Assembly: GCA_003640385.1 (NCBI GenBank)
Contig: RCAB01000002.1
Location: 372,001 to 436,000 of the forward strand
Direction: 5' to 3'
DNA: 64,000 nucleotides
Source of the DNA: Setaria digitata
Taxonomy: Eukaryota; Nematoda; Chromadorea; Rhabditida; Setariidae
Of the stretch, positions 1 through 10,986 are shown piece after piece; the first letter of the stretch is position 1; each line of letters starts with the position of its first letter. A model generated the notes under the pieces. The model was not told the origin of the DNA, searched no databases, and worked only from the letters and a program-made list of their open reading frames with translations. The position numbers and the translations under genes are program-made.

Positions 1-249
1 CACTTCCTTTATGCAACTTAGTATATTTATAAGGTGTTAAGGAATTTTCGTATGAGGGTAACTAGACACTATAGCAGCTTTTCGAACTTATGAGATGGTT
101 TGCATATCATAACAGTGTGATTACTGACTGCAGAAGTACATGAACCATTTAATAATACGCGTTTTTCTGAGACATCTTATACACTGTATTAACATAGAGG
201 ATTAGCGTTTTTATTTTGATTACCTCTGATATTTTCAAAATTTTTTTAG

Positions 250-3200
250 TACACAAAGTTGGTGGCAAAGCGAAAAAGAAGCATGGTAGGAAAGGGCATG
301 CTGTTAATTCGAAGGCATTTACATTTCAGTCTGCTGTAAAGGCTGGTCGCGCCATTCGTAGGTATATTTTTTTTACATATGAGTAGACAGTCATTTTCAG
401 CCGGTCAGATATTCATAACAGTTTAAAATTGAATTGGAAATTAGAGCATTTTTGGAATAAAGTTGGAACAGTTCTAGATGTTGTCGTCTTTTTGGAAGAA
501 TGTATTACCGGTAAATGTAAGATTACTGGAAGAATTCTTTGAATGTTTTTTTTTTTTTTTTTTTTTTTTTTTTCAGGGCAGCAGACAAGGATGAGAGGAA
601 AAAACATATACCTATAGTTGACCGAACCCCCGTTGAGCCTCCACCAATTATAGTCGCCATTGTTGGCCCTTCAAAGGTAATGCTAATCCAATATTATTTA
701 GGATTAAAAATCAGTACTACGAACGAAGAACATTCACATAGGATTTCTCCTTATATTGCATGTAATATGAATGAATGCTTCGGTTTCGGATGTGTTCTTT
801 CGGTTTTAGTACCATTTTTAAGGTTGGGAAAAGTACATTATTACGATGTCTAGTCAAGCATTATGTGCGGCATACCGTAACTGAAATTCGTGGACCAATT
901 ACCATTGTTACTGGTAAAACTCGGCGAGTAACATTCGTCGAAGTTAATAATGATTTAAACTCTATGATCGATATTGCAAAAGTTGTGGATTTGGTAACTT
1001 TTTCTCCTCTTTTACCACGTAGGTGTCGTAGGTATGTTTTTAAGTTTGTGTCTGGGAAAACATAAGTTCGAAAGTATTTCATTTGGCACTAATTATATTT
1101 TGTGCATTTTTGTATTTCTCAATGTTTCCTCGTGTCAGATAAGATGGAGATTCGGGAGCATTCATCTCACCATATTTTCATCGAATTGTATTTATTCTTT
1201 CTATATTCCTGGTCAAATTTATTGTAAATTTAGGTTTTACTGATGGTGGATGCTTCTTATGGTTTTGAGATGGAGACTTTCGAATTCTTAAACATATGTC
1301 AAGTCCATGGGATGCCTCGAATCATGGGTGTTCTTAGTCATCTTGATGTGATTAAGAAAAAGGAAAAGTTGAAGCATACCAAGAAAGTTTTGAAGCATCG
1401 TTTCTGGACGGAAGTTTATCAGGTTAATCATTTTAAAGACCATGTTATTGCACATCTGACCTTCATATGACAAATCTAGCGTAAATTATGGTAGCCTGGA
1501 ACTCGATAATAAAAATAATGAAAGAGAGGATTTAGCAGTATGATTATCTAAATGGATTAGTAGAGGTCGCTCACTCCAAGTTTATTGTGAAGGGCTCACT
1601 TATGACTCCTTTCAGAGTGTAGCTATAAAATTGAAATTTGATGTGTCTCATAAGTGTTGAAATAGAATTTTTGGTTCTTAATTCAAGTTAGTAATACTGT
1701 TTCCTGTCTAATTTGTGTTTACATTCCTTAGACATTTCTAGAAATAATTCAGATTTAAAATTTGAATCTTCCAATCATATTTTGGGACGCCATGTTTGCA
1801 GGGTGCCAAGTTATTTTACCTTTCTGGCATGATCAATGAGCAGTATCTAAAAAATGAAATTAGAAATCTTGCACGCTTCATATCTGTAACGAAGTTCCGT
1901 CCGCTAACCTGGAAAACCAGTCATCCATATGTCTACTGTGACCGTTACGAGGATTTGACAAATCCAGAGGTATATTAATATAAGTGAAATGATAGTACTT
2001 TTTGCTGTTTTGACTCATTTGTAACACCTGATATGTTAAAATTAATGATTTAGTGAATTTTTTATTAACAATTTTCGAACAGTCTTTTTGTCTTGCACAG
2101 CCTGTTTCTTGGGAAGCAGCTAAAAATCCTGAAGAAATAATTGGCCATATTATTTATTTCGAAACAGTATGAAAATGATAGGGTTGCATAAACTACATAA
2201 ACTACTAAATGCAGGAATTATTACAGATATGCAAGTTTTTTATTTGCTTAATGTCTATAATTTCATCTAAAGCTACTTCGCGAAAAACCAATGATGAACC
2301 GTACAATTTCATTATATGGTTGGGTGCGTGGGACATTTCTCGAAAATCATGCAGCTGTACATATTCCTGGAGTGGGTGATTTAAGAATCAGAAACGTATG
2401 TTTAAATTTCCAGATAATTTACATCAAGTTCTTGTTGCATGTACAATCCTGTTTTTAGGAAATCAGCACAATTCTCTTGAAAGTGTTGGTAATGACAAAA
2501 TTACTTTTGAATATTCCAGTCCGTTACTTGTAGGTAACAGCCTTGCCGGATCCGTGTCCTCTGCCGTCGAAAGAAAAAATGAAACGTTCACTGAATGAGA
2601 AAGAGCGAGTTATTTATGCTCCATTTTCTGGTCTTGGTGGTATCGTTTATGATAAAGTAACTTTTTTGGTATTTTTTATTTGGTATTTTCCTTTCCATAC
2701 CAACTAAAAGACTAAGTGGTGTTTTAGCAATAGATTTCCTTATCAAAATAAACTTTAATAATTCTATATCTGTCAGTTCTTTCATGAAGTATTTTGAAGA
2801 TTTATGCGCAGTCTCGGAAATTTTCGGCACATAAGGAAGAAGTGATTTAAAAGATTTCGTTATCAATGTACGGTGAATGTGTTCTTATGAAGAATTTAAA
2901 AAGTGATAAGAAAAGTTGTCTAGACTATTTATAAATTGGTTAACAGAGTATTAGAGTCGCGCTAGTGCCTCACAAGGCACCAAAATTCTTTAGCTACGTG
3001 ATTAAGTTTGGAAGTATTTCCCTATTTGTGCGGTATTATTTCAATATCTCGTGACACAACATCGGAAAAAAATTGGCTCCTCAATCGTCTAGGTTCTTCT
3101 TATCCGCTTTTTTTTTCGGGAAACTTATTTCAGGATGCTATTTACATTGAAATGGGTGGTTCACACTCATACAAAAAAGCTCGGCATGAACTGGTTGAAG

Positions 3201-6200
3201 TACTGGAAAATGTTAAAGAGGGTATCGACGACAAGATGCATAAAACTGCATTGAAAGTGGTTTCTAATTCAACAGTTTGTATAGCTCATAGCGAAAGTGA
3301 AAGCGAAATAGATGGTAAGGGATTTGTAGTTGAAGTAGTAATAGATTTTAGTCTCCTCTGTAAATTATAAAAATAGATTCTCAAACTCTCTTTTCTTAAA
3401 GAATAATTGAAACTAGTTTTAGACTTTCAATAAGATGCTTATTACTTTCAGATATGAATATGAGGAACGAAGAAAAAACTAGTAGCGAAGAGTCGAGTGG
3501 TCTTGAGGAACAGGATCTTGAATATAATGTCCCTAGAAACGAATATGATGGAGAATACACCGCAGAAAAAACCACCAAGCATTGGTGTGAGCCTTCTGTA
3601 CGTGCAAAATTATTATACAATGAAAAAATACCGATGAAGGTTAATTGGAATAAAGTTGTATATTCTGATTCCGGTCAGTTTCCTCTTCGTACTTATAATA
3701 GATTAAATATGGTACCATTATAAATTAATGCCATAGTTGATTGCAAATATATTACCATTACAAATTAATGCCATAGTTGATTGTAAATATATTACCATTA
3801 TAAATTAATTCCATAGTTGATTGTTGTATGAAATTTTCTGTTTCCCTTGTAAAATTATATGCTACTTAGTGTAGGAATTTGAGCAAAATGTATAGCATTG
3901 AGTGGCTTTTTAATTTGTGCTAATTTTTTGTTGAAGATTTAGTAAAATGTCGACTACTAATTGCAAAATAAATGATATTACTATAATGTAACCATTTGTT
4001 TCACAGTAATGTAACCATTGTTTCAGATCTACATGACCAAAGTGAAAATCAACAACGTGAAGTGTTTGGTGGCCTTTTCAAACTCTTAACTCAAACTAAG
4101 AAAACTATTGATAATTTCGTTAGTTTTGTGTAGTTGTGTGTCATTAGTTGCTTAGATTTGTTACACATATTTTGGTGTTTTAAAATTGAAATTTACAACA
4201 TTATTATTGCCATTTCCTTGCAGGAGGATGGCCATCTCTATTGTGAACCGCCAGCTGTTGCATATCATCAGTTTTTAAATCACCATAATTGGGACGATTT
4301 GGAGGTTTGTTGGATATATTAAATATTTTTATGCAAAAGAAACGGAAAGAAAAATTAATGGCGGTTAGTTGCTGTCGTGACAAAAGTTATTTTCATTGTT
4401 TGTTTTTAATTGGACTTTTTTTCGAATTCAATTTTCTTTCTTTTTTTAAGGTTCGTGCATCGATTGAGGACTGTTTCGTTACAGGGAATTGGAATTCTGA
4501 AGAGGGTGTTGCTATGGAAATAGAAGGTGGTGTTTTTTTTTATGTGAGATTATGAAAATAAGATGAAATAGAGTAGTTTGGCGGTTCCATAAAACTTGAG
4601 AAGTATGATATCTCTTCCTTCAGTTCTTATTGTTTATGAATTTGTCTTACCAGTTAATAATATTTCGATATCTAGTAATTCCTTCGTAAAATCATCTGAA
4701 TATATGCTTAGTTCCCAGGTACTTTAGGAAAATTTGGAGAGGTTGATTTGAAGGAGATTTCGTTATCATTACGTTTGAATGCATAGCTACAAAGAATTTA
4801 CGAAAAAAAACCTTTATCGATATACGGATTAGCAAAGTGCTCAGAGTTTCTCCGGCGCCCCACCCCCGCGGTTTTTCTCTGATAAGGCAGTAAAATTTTC
4901 GAACTGCAAAGCTTAGATATGGTAAAATATCTTCCAAGGTTCTCTTCCATACTTATATATTTATTTTGCATATTTATGCAGAAGAAAAAAATTCTGGTAT
5001 AAGCGTATAAATTGTTCGAAATTTCTATACTAATTTCTTACAGCTGTTGGAAGCGAAGATGAGCATAGTAGTGAAATTGAAGAGATTAGTTCTGCTACAA
5101 TAAAAGGCGAGGAGGAGGTGGCAAAAAAAAGGAGAATGATTAAAGAAAAACTGAAAAGCCGTTTCAACTCTGAGTATGATGAGACCAATAAGCATTATGT
5201 ACAGCTGAAAGAAGAACTTGATGAGCAGTCGAAGGTAAGTTGTGTTGGGAATGCTTTAAGCATTTACTGCACAATTCTTTCGGATTTAATTTGATTCTTA
5301 TCCTACTGATTAAAATCACTAAAACTCATAATGAAGAACGTGGAGCCAAAAGTGTTCTATCATTAAGGAATGGAAATAGGTTTTTAAATTACATCGATTA
5401 AAAAGTTTTATTACTGACATTTTTTAGCTTAATAAGTCAGTGTTCGAAGGGCTGGATGAAATGACTCGGCAGCAGTTAGAAGGTTTCCGACCAGGGTTGT
5501 ACGTTCGGGTAGAGTTTGAGGATGTACCTGTGGAATTTGTACAACATTTCGATGAAACGAAGCCATACATCATAGGTGGTCTTCTTACCGGCGAGCAAAA
5601 TATTGGTTCGGTGCAAGTAAATTTTTCCTTAATTTCCTATCAGTCATTCATGAATTAATCTGGTGACACATGTTCGCAATGTCAGTCATTTTTAAAAAAT
5701 ACAAGTTTTGACATTGCAGCCGTATATTTTTTGAGGTACGGGTGAAGAAACATCGATGGTATGGGCGATTATTGAAATCACGAGATCCTTTGATTATATC
5801 ATGTGGCTGGAGGCGTTTTCAGACTGTTGTCAGTAATTTTTTCCTTATAAAAAATCTCTCCAAGTGACGTACTATTGTAAAATTCAAAGTGGGATCCAGT
5901 GTAATTTTTCTTCGATGCATTCTTATTTTGACGCCAAAATTTTGTGCTTCTCTCAGGTTATCTAAATAAGTTTTAAATAATTACTAAATTTTATTTTAGG
6001 TGATATATTCGATGCAAGATCATAATATGAGGCAGCGATTTTTGAAATATACACCAGAACATATGTTTTGTCACGCAGTTTTTTGGGGGCCAATAACAGT
6101 GCAAAACACCGGCTTTCTTGCAGTACAGTCGTTAAGTGAGGATATGGTCCGTAAGTCAAGAATATTCCACTCTTTTTTTTAAAAAAAAAATTCTAGACAA

Positions 6201-7856
6201 TTTCGTGGAAGTAATATGGTGAATACCACCCATCCATTAGATCCCATGATTTTTTTTCAGAAAGGCTTTAGAATTGCTGCCACGGGTGTTGTGTTGAATC
6301 TTGATAAAACGTTTCAAGTTGTGAAGAAATTAAAGCTTATTGGTTATCCTTATCAAATATTCAAGAAATCAGCTTTTATTAAGGTTCTCAGTACTTTTTT
6401 GGAATTTGATTGGCCATACTCATTATTTATTCATTATTTCATTCCTTTACGTTTTTGGAGCAATTTTTTAAAACAGTTTTTAAAGACATTTTATTTTTTT
6501 AATTTTGTCTATATATTTTAATTCGAACCAATTCTTTCCAGGGTATGTTCAACACTATTTTAGAAGTAGCAAAATTTGAAGGCGGCATAATACGTACAGT
6601 TAGTGGTATTCGCGGTCAAATCAAGAAAGCTTTACGTGATACTGCGGGTGCATTTCGAGCTTCTTTTGAAGACAAAATTCTTATGAGCGATATCGTTTTT
6701 CTTCGTGCTTGGGTACTTACTAAGAAATTTTTTTTTCACTTCTCTAATCATCTTGAATTGCAAGCTGAATGTAAAAGTGTCTCAAATTCCTTTTTTGTCG
6801 AATTTAAAAGTACTTCCATGTTCTTTTTTGTAAATTAAGGATCCAGTATTTCAATACATTTCTTTGCAGGTATCTGTTCCTGTGCCTCATTTCTATACTC
6901 CTGTAACAAATCTTTTATTGTCACAGAATGAAAAGTGGGAAGGCATGCGGACAGTGGGCTGCTTACGTTTTGCGATGGGTTTGAAACCACCAGTAAAGAC
7001 TGATTCATTTTACAAAGTGATTATTTCATTCTTAAGAATTTATCATGTTGATTTGATTTTCCATTATTGCTATGCGGCATTCTTGTCGTATAAATTCTCA
7101 TCTTCCATTTTTCCTTTTAATTAATCTTTTTTTTTGCAGCCAGTTGAGAGACGTCCATTTGATGCTGCACCGTTGCTTATTCCAAAAGCGCTCCAGAAAG
7201 ACTTACCATATCGATTGAAACCAAAAGTTTTGGAAGAAATTAAGAAGAAAGGTGACAGACTGGTAGAAAAGCATAGTGCTGTTATACTAGAACCACATGA
7301 AAGCAAGGTAATTCACATATCATATAATAGCTGTCTTATTCTGAGCAATTGCAAAGAGGTATTCATTGGTATTCTATTACTGCACTTCAGATACATCGGC
7401 TCATGAAAATGCTGGATACAGTGTATGAGGAAAAAGTGAAGATAAGGAGAGCGGCAATGGAAGAACGCGTGAAAAAACATCGCGTGGTAATTTTTTCATT
7501 ATAGTGGAGGATTTTGTGTAAGTTGGAATCCTTCAATTTTTGTAAAGATTTATGGGATCACTTAACTCATGATTAGATGAAATTTTTTCTGGTCGTCTTA
7601 TTCTGATTAAGACAAATTTATTTTATCTTTTAGGCTTGAAACTTGCATAAGCTGTTCAAGCTGTTGTGTCGTTCTTTACATTTAATAGCTTTAACTAAGT
7701 GAAATTTGTACCCTTTTATTATAGGAAATAGCAACGCTAGAGGCACAACGGGAGTATGGAATAAAGAAAACTAAGAAAAAGATTTGTCGTACGCTTTCTA
7801 AGCGAGAACAGATAAAATTACGCAAAGCCCTGGATTCAGTCAAGAGCAGTAAATAA
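250..7856 (+). CDS. bms-1: BMS1 ribosome-biogenesis GTPase, 5' partial
   Basis: Nucleolar GTPase of the BMS1/TSR1 family, needed for 40S subunit processing (known for the family). Exons: 250-361, 577-676, 823-993, 1234-1422, 1802-1969, 2273-2395, 2534-2656, 3134-3314, 3452-3673, 4027-4118, 4224-4304, 4451-4526, 5044-5234, 5428-5616, 5736-5828, 6000-6146, 6261-6383, 6542-6712, 6870-7016, 7140-7307, 7391-7486, 7725-7856; about 1031 visible residues against about 1280 in human, the difference lying in the acidic middle. Seen: P-loop GPSKVGKST across exons 2/3, [10 protein letters not shown] switch segment, SHLD in the G4 position, [13 protein letters not shown] and [13 protein letters not shown] of the N-terminal half, [15 protein letters not shown] and [11 protein letters not shown] of the C-terminal RIBIOP_C region, lysine-rich tail. 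Exon 250-361 starts in phase needing one upstream base and has no in-frame ATG, so the start exon is not visible. The donor after 6146 (GTCCGT) is weak, but the alignment requires it. Confidence 0.95.
2790..2990 (+). repeat. Diverged intronic repeat, copy A
   Basis: Lies in the BMS1 intron between exons 2534-2656 and 3134-3314. It shares an ordered series of matches with 4690-4900 in a later intron of the same gene, including GATTTCGTTATCA and GAATG followed by AGAATTTA. Divergence is substantial, with small indels. Origin unknown: it could be a duplicated intron segment, an old non-autonomous element, or a pair of intronic RNA genes; I see no convincing snoRNA C/D boxes. Confidence 0.45.
3714..3824 (+). 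repeat. Tandem repeat, 40-bp unit, about 2.75 copies
   Basis: The unit begins ACCATTA and contains AAATTAATGCCATAGTTGAT. It starts at 3714, 3754 and 3794, giving a 40-bp period with only a few substitutions. It lies in the BMS1 intron after exon 3452-3673. Confidence 0.9.
4690..4900 (+). repeat. Diverged intronic repeat, copy B
   Basis: Second copy of the element at 2790-2990, in the BMS1 intron between exons 4451-4526 and 5044-5234. Its 3' part holds an unusually GC-rich patch at about 4850-4872 (CGGCGCCCCACCCCCGCGG) that copy A lacks. Confidence 0.4.
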
Positions 7857-7953
7857 GAATATTATTTAAACAACGTCTGGACATTAAAATTTCTGAAATT
7901 TCTCATGCTTGATATTTTGTCCGTCTTGTTTTCCTTGTGCATTCTTGTTCACC

Positions 7954-7959
7954 AATAAA
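7954..7959 (+). terminator. Polyadenylation signal AATAAA of BMS1
   Basis: Canonical AATAAA about 100 bases after the BMS1 stop codon at 7854-7856, in a short AT-rich 3' UTR. Confidence 0.7.
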
Positions 7960-8340
7960 ATTTAAGTGGAATAGAGTTTTGATTTGTCACATCCCAAGGT
8001 TTTTGAGATACCATCTTCTATCAAAGTTTAAAACCAAATTTCTGAAATGTGAGAGATATCTATATGTATGCTTTTTTTTCTAATTTTTTTTTTTTTTTTT
8101 TTTTGTAGATAGATTAGCAAGTGCTGTGTAATTCATGTTTCTTAGATTAAAATATGTATTATTTTGAAGAGAAGAAGCTTGACTTATGTTAGTTTGACTT
8201 ATTATTTTCATGAAATTATGGGGACGGAATGTTTCATGACTATTCCAAATAATAAATTCCTCTAGTACCTGAGGGACATGTGTTTAAAAAATTTGGCTCG
8301 AATGTAGGCCGTTGTTATTCAGGAGTAAAATACGTGACTG
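7960..8340 (+). other. Intercistronic region between BMS1 and the next gene
   Basis: About 380 bases without a coding segment; includes a long T run at about 8085-8105. The short distance on the same strand, followed by a splice acceptor just before the next ATG, resembles a nematode operon spacer. Confidence 0.5.
8311..8322 (+). promoter_or_regulatory. Putative trans-splice acceptor for 8341-9982
   Basis: GTTGTTATTCAG ends 18 bases before the ATG at 8341, with no upstream coding exon in phase. This fits a spliced-leader acceptor, but a cis intron in the 5' UTR cannot be excluded. Confidence 0.5.
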
Positions 8341-9982
8341 ATGTTTGGCTTGGGTCCATGGTGGTACAATTTCTCGCAATTCCATCGTTCCGAGTTAACG
8401 GTGGATAATTTGACATCAGTTCCCTCTCCATACATTGAATTAACAATTTTTGGTACTTTCAAAGCGGCTGAACTTTTATCATTTGTTGGTATGTCTGTTT
8501 TTATTGAAGTGGTTGATAAGTGTGAAGAGTCATTGAAGTGAAAGTGCTGGAAGTAGTATTTAGCTTAAGTCCAGGTGTTGTTTTTCAAAAATCTGCAGTA
8601 TTCTTGTCCCAATTTTTTTTTTATTTTTTTACGGGAAATGATTCTTCCAGGTGGCTGTATTGTGCATCCAGCATATCGGCTCTTCCTTTTAAGAAACTTA
8701 ACTCCTGAAACAACCACAAATAACTCAGTTAAAATAATTAGGAACATATGTCGGAAAACACAGGTATGGATGATTTTCGCATGTCTATAAAACCATTCTG
8801 GAGAGAAGTGTTTTAATCTTCTATTCAGTATGCGGAGTTTATTTTGTGAATGTCTCAGGTTTCCGATTGAAGAAAACTTGTTGAATTTTATTGCTAGTCG
8901 CAATTTTTTAATTTGGAGGCCAAAATCTTAATATTAATGTGACAAATCCTTCTTTTGCGTTTTTTTTTCATTTTTTAGGGACGATTTCTTTTGGCAAGTT
9001 TTGTTGTTGGTCCATTGAGTACGTTAGCTTACGTCAGTTATTGCTCGCTTAATAGAAAAGAAGCGAAGGAATTGTGCTATAAAATTAGATGTAGTGAACA
9101 AATGATGGTTTGGGTAATTATTTCCTTAATTACAATGGAACTAATAATTTGCTCTTAGCTTTGATGATCATTCATTCGCATGACTCTCTATTTAAAAGTC
9201 TGGGTCTTGCCGTGTGTCGCGAAGTTTTGGAGTAACAAAAAAATCATCATTCCTGGTTAACTTTTAGGCGTTGAAATTAATTACTGGAGTTAAGATGAAA
9301 ATTGTGCAAAGAAATAACCTAAATTTTTCTTCATCTGTATTTCCCATAAACATCGCATTTTAGGACCGTGCTGCTGTTTCGCTAGGATGTGTTGGGTGGT
9401 ACTGGAAACGTTTTAAAGGAGCAGTTGACGGTATAAATATGGCTTCAATTTATACTGCTTATTATTTTACGGTCTGTATTTTGCCACTTGTATTTGAATA
9501 CATTCAGGTTGAGTGGCTGCTTTGTTATTTACAAGTTTTCGTTATGATTTTACCTTCGTACACATTCATATAGATAATGATTTGTTCAAAGTAATAAGAT
9601 ATTCATTTGTTTAGTTCCGTCCAAATTTTTCCGTCTGCAGACGTTTATTTCTTGCACGGCCATACTCGCATCTCACAAATGAAAGTGATACATATTTGAA
9701 GCTTTGAAAAACAGTTTTTTTTTTTTTTGGAGAGCTAAGTCTGTTTATTTTTGTGTCTGGAAATTTTTAAAATATAGTTTTGGAGAAAAGATTTTCCATT
9801 TTTCACTTTTTCCTTCACTTAAGAAAAATGCCGGGTTTTGCGCATTTTAGATTCAAAAACGGTTAACAAACGCATCAGCGACAAGTAAAATCGAATCATG
9901 GCAGCGTCCAAAAAGCGTTGAAGAAGCCGAAGATGCGAGAAAGTCTCTTCCATTTTTAATGCATGTCGGTAGAGGTACATAG
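8341..9982 (+). CDS. Small multi-pass membrane protein, unknown function
   Basis: Five exons (8341-8488, 8651-8763, 8979-9113, 9364-9507, 9851-9982) join in phase to a 223-residue protein. I do not recognise it with confidence; a resemblance to small eukaryotic DUF1757-type proteins is only a guess. Visible: an N-terminal WWYNFSQFH segment, then hydrophobic stretches around ELLSFVGGCIVHPAYRLFLL, GRFLLASFVVGPLSTLAYVS and ASIYTAYYFTVCILPLVF, which look like three or more membrane helices, and a polar C-terminal tail. The start is chosen because the ATG follows an acceptor-like TTCAG. The last exon could splice on at GGTACA (9974), but reading through gives TAG at 9980-9982. It lies downstream of BMS1 on the same strand and is convergent with the RhoGAP gene. 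Confidence 0.8.
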
Positions 9983-10986
9983 AGTTGGATGGTTTTTAAT
10001 TATTAATGCAAATACCTTGATTAAAGAACTTTTTAATTTAAATGTCCAGTGGGCAATATATCAGATGAAGGATATTTTCTCCGCATACTTACAATAGAGC
10101 ATAAGCAAATGAAACGCGGAATGACTGAAATAGCAGTGGATAACTAGCTCGACTCGTGATGTTCCTCTGCCTATTTTTGCTGGCTGAGACTTTTGTTGTA
10201 TTAATTGAATTCTTGTTTCATAGATTTCCAGTTCTACCAATTTAACGCAAGGCAAACATAAAAAATATCCAAGCCTAATTTAGGTGAAAAAAGCTTTGAA
10301 TTTTTCCAGCTTAGACAAATGGGAAATTTAACTGAAGTGGATAGGGACACAGTTAGAGACAAACAGAAAATGAAGCAGCACTAAGAAATGCCTTAATATG
10401 ATTCGTTTCTCTGAACGCCCCTGCAGCAATTCTAAATAATTTGAGCATAATAATCTATAAACGACATCTGAATAGGGAATCATTTTGATTCATCTCTCTG
10501 ATACAGTTAAATCGCGCAAAATGTGAAGGCGATGGAAGAGATGTGATATACTCTATATGTACAAATAAATGAAATGGTCAACAGAAGCAGAAAATGAGCA
10601 AAAAAAAAAAAAAGAATAAGATTTGGAAAAATAACGTGCCGTGATAATTTGGTAGAGGTAGGTTGCCAAGATCGGAAACTCAACGTCAAGTATAAAAATT
10701 TCTTTTTTTCTGCATCCTCATTATGTGAAAATACTAATATGATCTTCATTCTCAACGACCAGAGCGTTACGAATTAACTATACAGGAGCAAAGCTTGCGC
10801 CAAATATGAGCTGAAAAAGGAATGGAAGACCTCCCGGATCATATCAATGAAGAAAAAAAAAAAAAAAAAAAAAAAAAAACGCAAATGCCTCTAAATATAC
10901 CCAGATCACTTCAAGGTGAGTAGAGAAATAAAGCTATACAAAACAACTTCAGATATGTTCACATTTCCTCTGGATTCATATTCTTC
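9983..10986. other. Convergent intergenic region, no gene seen
   Basis: Separates the 3' ends of the plus-strand membrane-protein gene and the minus-strand RhoGAP gene. It contains only short chance reading frames and A-runs (about 10600-10612 and 10855-10879). An AATAAA occurs near 10565 on the plus strand, rather far from the stop. Confidence 0.6.

Noticed and set aside
2101..2170. Possible BMS1 exon after a GCACAG acceptor reading [16 protein letters not shown]
   Set aside because: Joining exon 1802-1969 directly to 2273-2395 gives exactly the residue spacing of other BMS1 proteins; an extra exon would insert unmatched sequence.
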